A stretch of DNA of 64,000 nt from Bugula neritina (Eukaryota; Bryozoa; Gymnolaemata; Cheilostomatida; Bugulidae). How positions within the stretch are numbered: position 1 is the stretch's first letter; each line of letters opens with the position of its first letter. Both the position numbers and the translations under genes were made by a program. The stretch covers positions 776,501 through 840,500 of the forward strand of contig OZ037772.1 of assembly GCA_964035545.1 (NCBI GenBank), in the 5' to 3' direction. The notes under the pieces were generated by a model that saw nothing but the letters and a program-made list of their open reading frames with translations, was not told the origin of the DNA and did not search any database. Shown here one piece after another: positions 59,900-64,000 of this stretch.

Positions 59900-61250
59900 T
59901 GTTGTCTATTTTAAAGAGGAAAGTAAAGCGTTGTCTATAAACAAACAAATGAAGCAGCAGTGGTTTAGGGTAAACACAATGTCAATGATTTGAATCTTTG
60001 GTAAACAATAAGACATTTTCATAATGACCATAGAAAGCTCCATTAAATTGTTTATCACTAAGCAATAGTTGTATATAGTTCAAGTGGTTCATTTCATGAT
60101 CCTAGTTTAGCATCCAAAAAGAAATCTCATGATAAGTAGTCTATGAGAGTGCAAGGGAATAGAATTGATATGAAGAACACAATTATAGTGGAAAAACAAA
60201 ACAATAACGATAATTAGTAGAGAATTAACAAACAGCCATTTTGATTGGAGAGAAGGCTGGGAAAACTGCATAACTCTGCTTAGAGTTGTCTTCTTAATTT
60301 TGAGCTCATGGCATGTGTGTGTGCTACCTAGCAGCAGTACTATAATATAAACAAGAAACAATCTCCGTTATATGCCCATCATTGACATCTTTGATGCATC
60401 TATTGATTCTATTATCAGGTATTAGCGGTTAAATTAGTTTTTTCAACTTTTTCTAAAATAGTTAGCTCAGCTAACAGACTGGTTTTATAAATTACACTTT
60501 GAAATGTGTTTTTTTTGTAATTCTGTCCTACAGTGGCAAATTCTCAGGCCTACCTTTAACAGTCAGCTGTTGGAGCAGCAAAGTATTTTGGGTTGAATAG
60601 TGTATATTAATAACTTTCCTTTTAATGACTGACAGTCTAGTAGCAATACAAATAATACTTTTACAAAACTTTTCATCTTTACCAACAATGCAGCTAAATG
60701 CTGAAACAGTTTTGCAATTATTTGATTTATCTCGTTGCATATGACATGCTATTCATGCCAATGCCTAATAGTGACTATGTATATATATATGTACATAGAA
60801 CACAGTATATTATATGGCTCTGCTGAGTCAACAACCATTAATTCTATAATACAAATTCAAATCCAGAATATTGAGGTGTGTCTATTTATTCTAGTTGTAT
60901 GTAGTTGTATTTATGAACTTTGCATGTACCACATTAAAATTTATTTTATTTAAGAAAATTCAACATTTGTTATGCAAATTTTGCCAGCAAATGACTAAAA
61001 AAGTTATTTGATTTTTTGAAAATTTAGTAAGAAAAGTAACTCCTAAATAAAGTGACTGGCCCATGCTATGTCCTATTGATTTTAATATTGAACAGATGAT
61101 GTAATTATGTAATATTTAGGATGTAAACTATCATCTCTGGTTTGTAAACAGGCACAATGTGGCCTTCAGTCTCTACTGATGTTTTATTGGTAAAACTGTC
61201 GTGAGAACTACAATTAGTGAAGTTGTAAATATGCCATAATGAATTATAAC
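59900..61250. other. AT-rich, no gene seen
   Basis: Short open frames without similarity. One diverged unit carrying AAGTAACTCCT occurs near 61035. Confidence 0.4.
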
Positions 61251-61260
61251 AAGGGTAACG

Positions 61261-61545
61261 GGGGGGGGGGGGGGGTACAATGGTCATAGGGGTACAAAAA
61301 GCCGGCCAAATTGTCAGAGAACTAAATGACTTAGAGTTGTGATTTTTCTTCATAAAAAGATATTGACATAATTATTCAGCCATTGTAGTTTCAACACTTG
61401 CGGAAGATACGTGTTGAAAAGGCAAGAAAAAAACTGTTTTTACCTATTTTTTGTAAATTCTTCAAGTCAATAAGTTCTCTCACAATTTGGCTGGCTTTTT
61501 GTACCTCTATGACCGTTGTACCCCCCCCCCCACAAAAATTTTACC
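61261..61545. repeat. inverted repeat with poly-G/poly-C ends
   Basis: The arm GGGGGTACAATGGTCATAGG plus GGTACAAAAAGCCGGCCAAA (to about 61345) pairs with TTTGGCTGGCTTTTTGTACC plus TCTATGACCGTTGTACCCCC (to about 61535). The arms are about 60-80 bp with a loop of about 140 bp. The loop is the inverted relative of 56968-57045. It is likely a foldback-type mobile element. Confidence 0.75.
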
Positions 61546-63648
61546 ATCAGTGTGTGATTTTTACTTGTGTCATTTTTACCTAAAATTGGAACAGGTTCTT
61601 CTCCTATAACAGTTCATTAAGTGTGGAGAAAGACTCCACAATTTTAAAAAATACACCACTGCTTTAGTGTAACTTTAGAAACACTGACGCTGCTATGAAA
61701 AGCAATGATATGATGATTGCACTCCTGCATGTTTAGGTTCAGATTATTTAGAGTAGCAAATATATTTACAAGGTATATGTAGTATACAGTTTATAGATAT
61801 TGACTATTGCATGGCTGCTAGAAGGTGGCTTGTTATTTTTAGCAAACTTTTTGACTTCCATTTGGAAGTAGCACAGAAAGCAGTTGGGTAGAGTAATTAA
61901 TAAACACATTCATGTCGAAGTAAACTGAGATTGCAGAATATAGTTTGGTTAAATAAGGGAGCTAAGATGAAGGTTTATATAGATATATTCACATATATGA
62001 CATGTAACTTGCAAGAACCCGAAAAGCCTTCATCAAACTTTGTAAATTTTTCAAATTTAAAATTCTCCCCCTAAAATGTCCAAATTTTCTTCTAGGAGGA
62101 ATTTCCTCCAGGTTGGGAACCACTGAACTAAAAGAAAACATGTAAACATGAACATTACTAACTGCATGCATCACTAGTTACTAGACTGTTGGGTTACAAT
62201 ATTTGTAAGCTGAAGAACTATTAATAGAGATGATGGTAATACAGTATAATTTAGTCAGCTTATTATCATGAGTTAGTCACTGCTAATATGCTATGCTATG
62301 GCTAACAGTCACATAGCTACTTACAAATAATTCTACTATTTATTATGACTATTATGACATCTATGATGATGAAGTAAAATGTGCCTTTAAATACACATCG
62401 TATTTATATTGTGTAAAAAAGTGTTTAAATACAGTACTCAACTTTCAGTGTTCGAAATTTATTTTTTTGTTTTAAACGTTAATAAAATACAAATCAAAAG
62501 ATTTTTCAACAATTAATAGTAAATTGAACTGAAGAACTAATGTTGACTAATTGTAGAATAAATTAGCAAGAGAAGTAACTCCTGATTAACATGATTAAAC
62601 AGTCACAATAATATTCCTGAAAGATTCCTAGAGCCTAAAGTTCATACACTATTGTGATGCAGTAGGTATTCTATAGAGTCGGTATTGATATCACAGTACA
62701 ATTAGGTCATGAGCTTTCACCAGGCATTAAGTTTTTACCTTCACTGATGGAGTAATCTTAGGGCTGCTACAGTTTATCGAATAATTGCAAACTATTTTGT
62801 ATATACAATGCAAATTTCTTATAGAAAAGTGTCCAATTTTTGTTGAAGAAATTACTAAGATTTTTCTTTGAAATAAATGCTATATAATATGTTTAAAAAT
62901 AAGATTTTAAAATTATTGTATCAGCTTTTATTCATAGTAAAAGAATTAAATGTATATAATTGTATATAACTGTATATCGCTGTTGATATTTATAAAAGAA
63001 GCGAGAGATGCAACTCCCAATAAATATTGAATCCAGAAATAATATTGAATAATAAGGACCATAAGCTAAAGATCATACAGCACTGTCAGCTTGTAATAAA
63101 TAATATAGTATAAGATTACTCAAATGAAAATACTATAAAGGTACATTTACATACAAAACATATTTGTGTATAAGAGTATTTGAATTACAGTTGAAAAAAC
63201 TACTCAGTGTTAATACAACATTTTATTGTAATTAAAACTTTATTGTAACATATATACAAAAACCTTTTGTTAGTTACTAAAAAATTATGCTGAAAAAATA
63301 ATAATGGAAGTTAGCAGGGGAAGTAACTCCTAATAAACATGAATGTACCAAAAAAGCAATTTGATTGAAAATTTTAGTTTGACATTCACATAACACACCA
63401 CAGCAGTAAGTAATACTCATTGCTGTATAATCAGATAATTTACTTCTGTTACAACTAAAATATTTCAATTATGTTACACAATGCTGTTGCTAATTGAGCA
63501 ATGTTATACAATTTCATGATATCAACGGCACCAGTGAAGTAGTCGTATCCAAATAAAACATGATAGACACTTTTCACATGTGCCTTTGGGACATTAGCGT
63601 TCTTCAGTGTTTAGTTACTCAATATATACAATGCAAATATTTTTGTAG
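61546..63648. other. AT-rich region with diverged dispersed repeats
   Basis: The motif AG(C/T)AAG-AGAAGTAACTCCT, followed by TAAACATGA-like sequence, recurs at about 62568, 62999 and 63316 (and 61035 upstream). The copies near 62568 and 62999 share the following AGCTAAAGATCATACA-type block. No gene is seen. Confidence 0.5.
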
Positions 63649-64000
63649 AAAGGTGCCAAATATTTTTTGAAGCCCTCAACAATATTCTGTGAGGATAGGG
63701 TTGTGGGGGACACGGTAAACATATCGGGACAGTCCAACAGCCTCTGCGTCAAAGTTCCTCCTTCTAGACTCAGTGAAGACTTGGCCAACCTTCTAGCAAG
63801 TTCCAACTGCTCAGACGTCACTCTGACCATCGGACCGCGAAAGTTCAAAGTTCACAAGTCCATCTTCTCCGTCAGGTCTCTTGTCTTCAATGCTATGTTT
63901 GAGCATGAGATGGAGAACAAACAGAATTTAGAATTTAGACAAGATGGTGGCTGACCTTCTCTCGGCAGCAGATAAGTACGCACTAGAGAAGAGTCCCTGT
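63649..64000 (+). pseudogene. SPOP: SPOP-like MATH/BTB protein, partial, with BTB deletion
   Basis: SPOP-type proteins are substrate adaptors of CUL3 ubiquitin ligases. After a TTTTTGTAG acceptor the frame gives the end of the MATH domain (STIFCEDRVVGDTVNISGQ), the linker VKVPPSRLSEDLANLL, and the first half of the BTB fold (SDVTLTIGPRKFKVHKSIFS, SLVFNAMFEHEMENKQN). About 27 residues of the BTB core usually following (the strand and helices after EHEM) are then absent. Sequence resumes in another frame as MVADLLSAADKYALEK, the normal BTB continuation. The junction near 63935-63945 shows a direct GAATTTAGA repeat (AGAATTTAGAATTTAGACAA), suggesting a slippage or deletion scar. No intron signals explain it. 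The 3' end is outside the window. Confidence 0.8.

Overview
The window is intron-rich, AT-rich eukaryotic DNA from an animal. It holds a fibrillar-collagen C-propeptide, a CLASP-type microtubule protein, an SPOP-type MATH/BTB protein, a MADF protein and a cytosolic valyl-tRNA synthetase, all split by introns with GT/AG ends. Short introns, very dense minisatellites and an early-branching style of fibrillar collagen suggest a marine invertebrate. A sponge is my best guess, but the sequence alone does not prove it.

Layout. 1-2 kb: 3' end of a beta-propeller gene, with a tRNA-like SINE in its intron. 2-5.6 kb: minisatellites and a relic solo LTR. 5.7-11.5 kb (minus): valyl-tRNA synthetase exons whose introns hold a near-perfect 123-bp palindrome, a 23-bp minisatellite and MITEs; several expected exons, including the one for the catalytic HIGH motif, are missing. 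12.2-12.7 kb: LINE relic. 14.3-15.2 kb: small four-exon MADF gene whose stop codon lies at the edge of a minisatellite. 15.6-19.6 kb: fibrillar collagen, damaged in the triple helix but intact in the C-propeptide. 20.6-21.2 kb: 17-bp tandem array. 24.76-32.64 kb: a complete Ty3/gypsy LTR retrotransposon on the minus strand. 35.26-54.76 kb: a 19.5-kb satellite built from a 10-bp unit, with nested higher-order repeats. 55.7-56.1 kb: a 24-bp array carrying TGAGTCA in each unit. 57.4-59.5 kb: C-terminal CLASP exons. 61-63.5 kb: AT-rich repeats and an inverted repeat. 63.65 kb to the end: SPOP-like exon.

The retrotransposon is the best-resolved unit. It has two matching 410-bp LTRs, a 4-bp ATAC target duplication, an 18-nt primer-binding site matching the 3' end of tRNA-Leu, gag with a zinc knuckle, a near-textbook -1 frameshift signal (G_TTA_AAC, 6-nt spacer, 11-bp perfect stem), pol in the order PR-RT-RH-IN, and an extra zinc-finger ORF with its own likely splice acceptor. 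Pol carries one frameshift and one stop codon, so this copy looks recently inserted but disabled.

A caution runs through the window. Pol, collagen, CLASP, valyl-tRNA synthetase and SPOP all show single-base frame breaks, mismatched exon phases or missing pieces. Either the locus is decaying beside repeats, or the assembly has residual errors; read depth or transcripts would decide.
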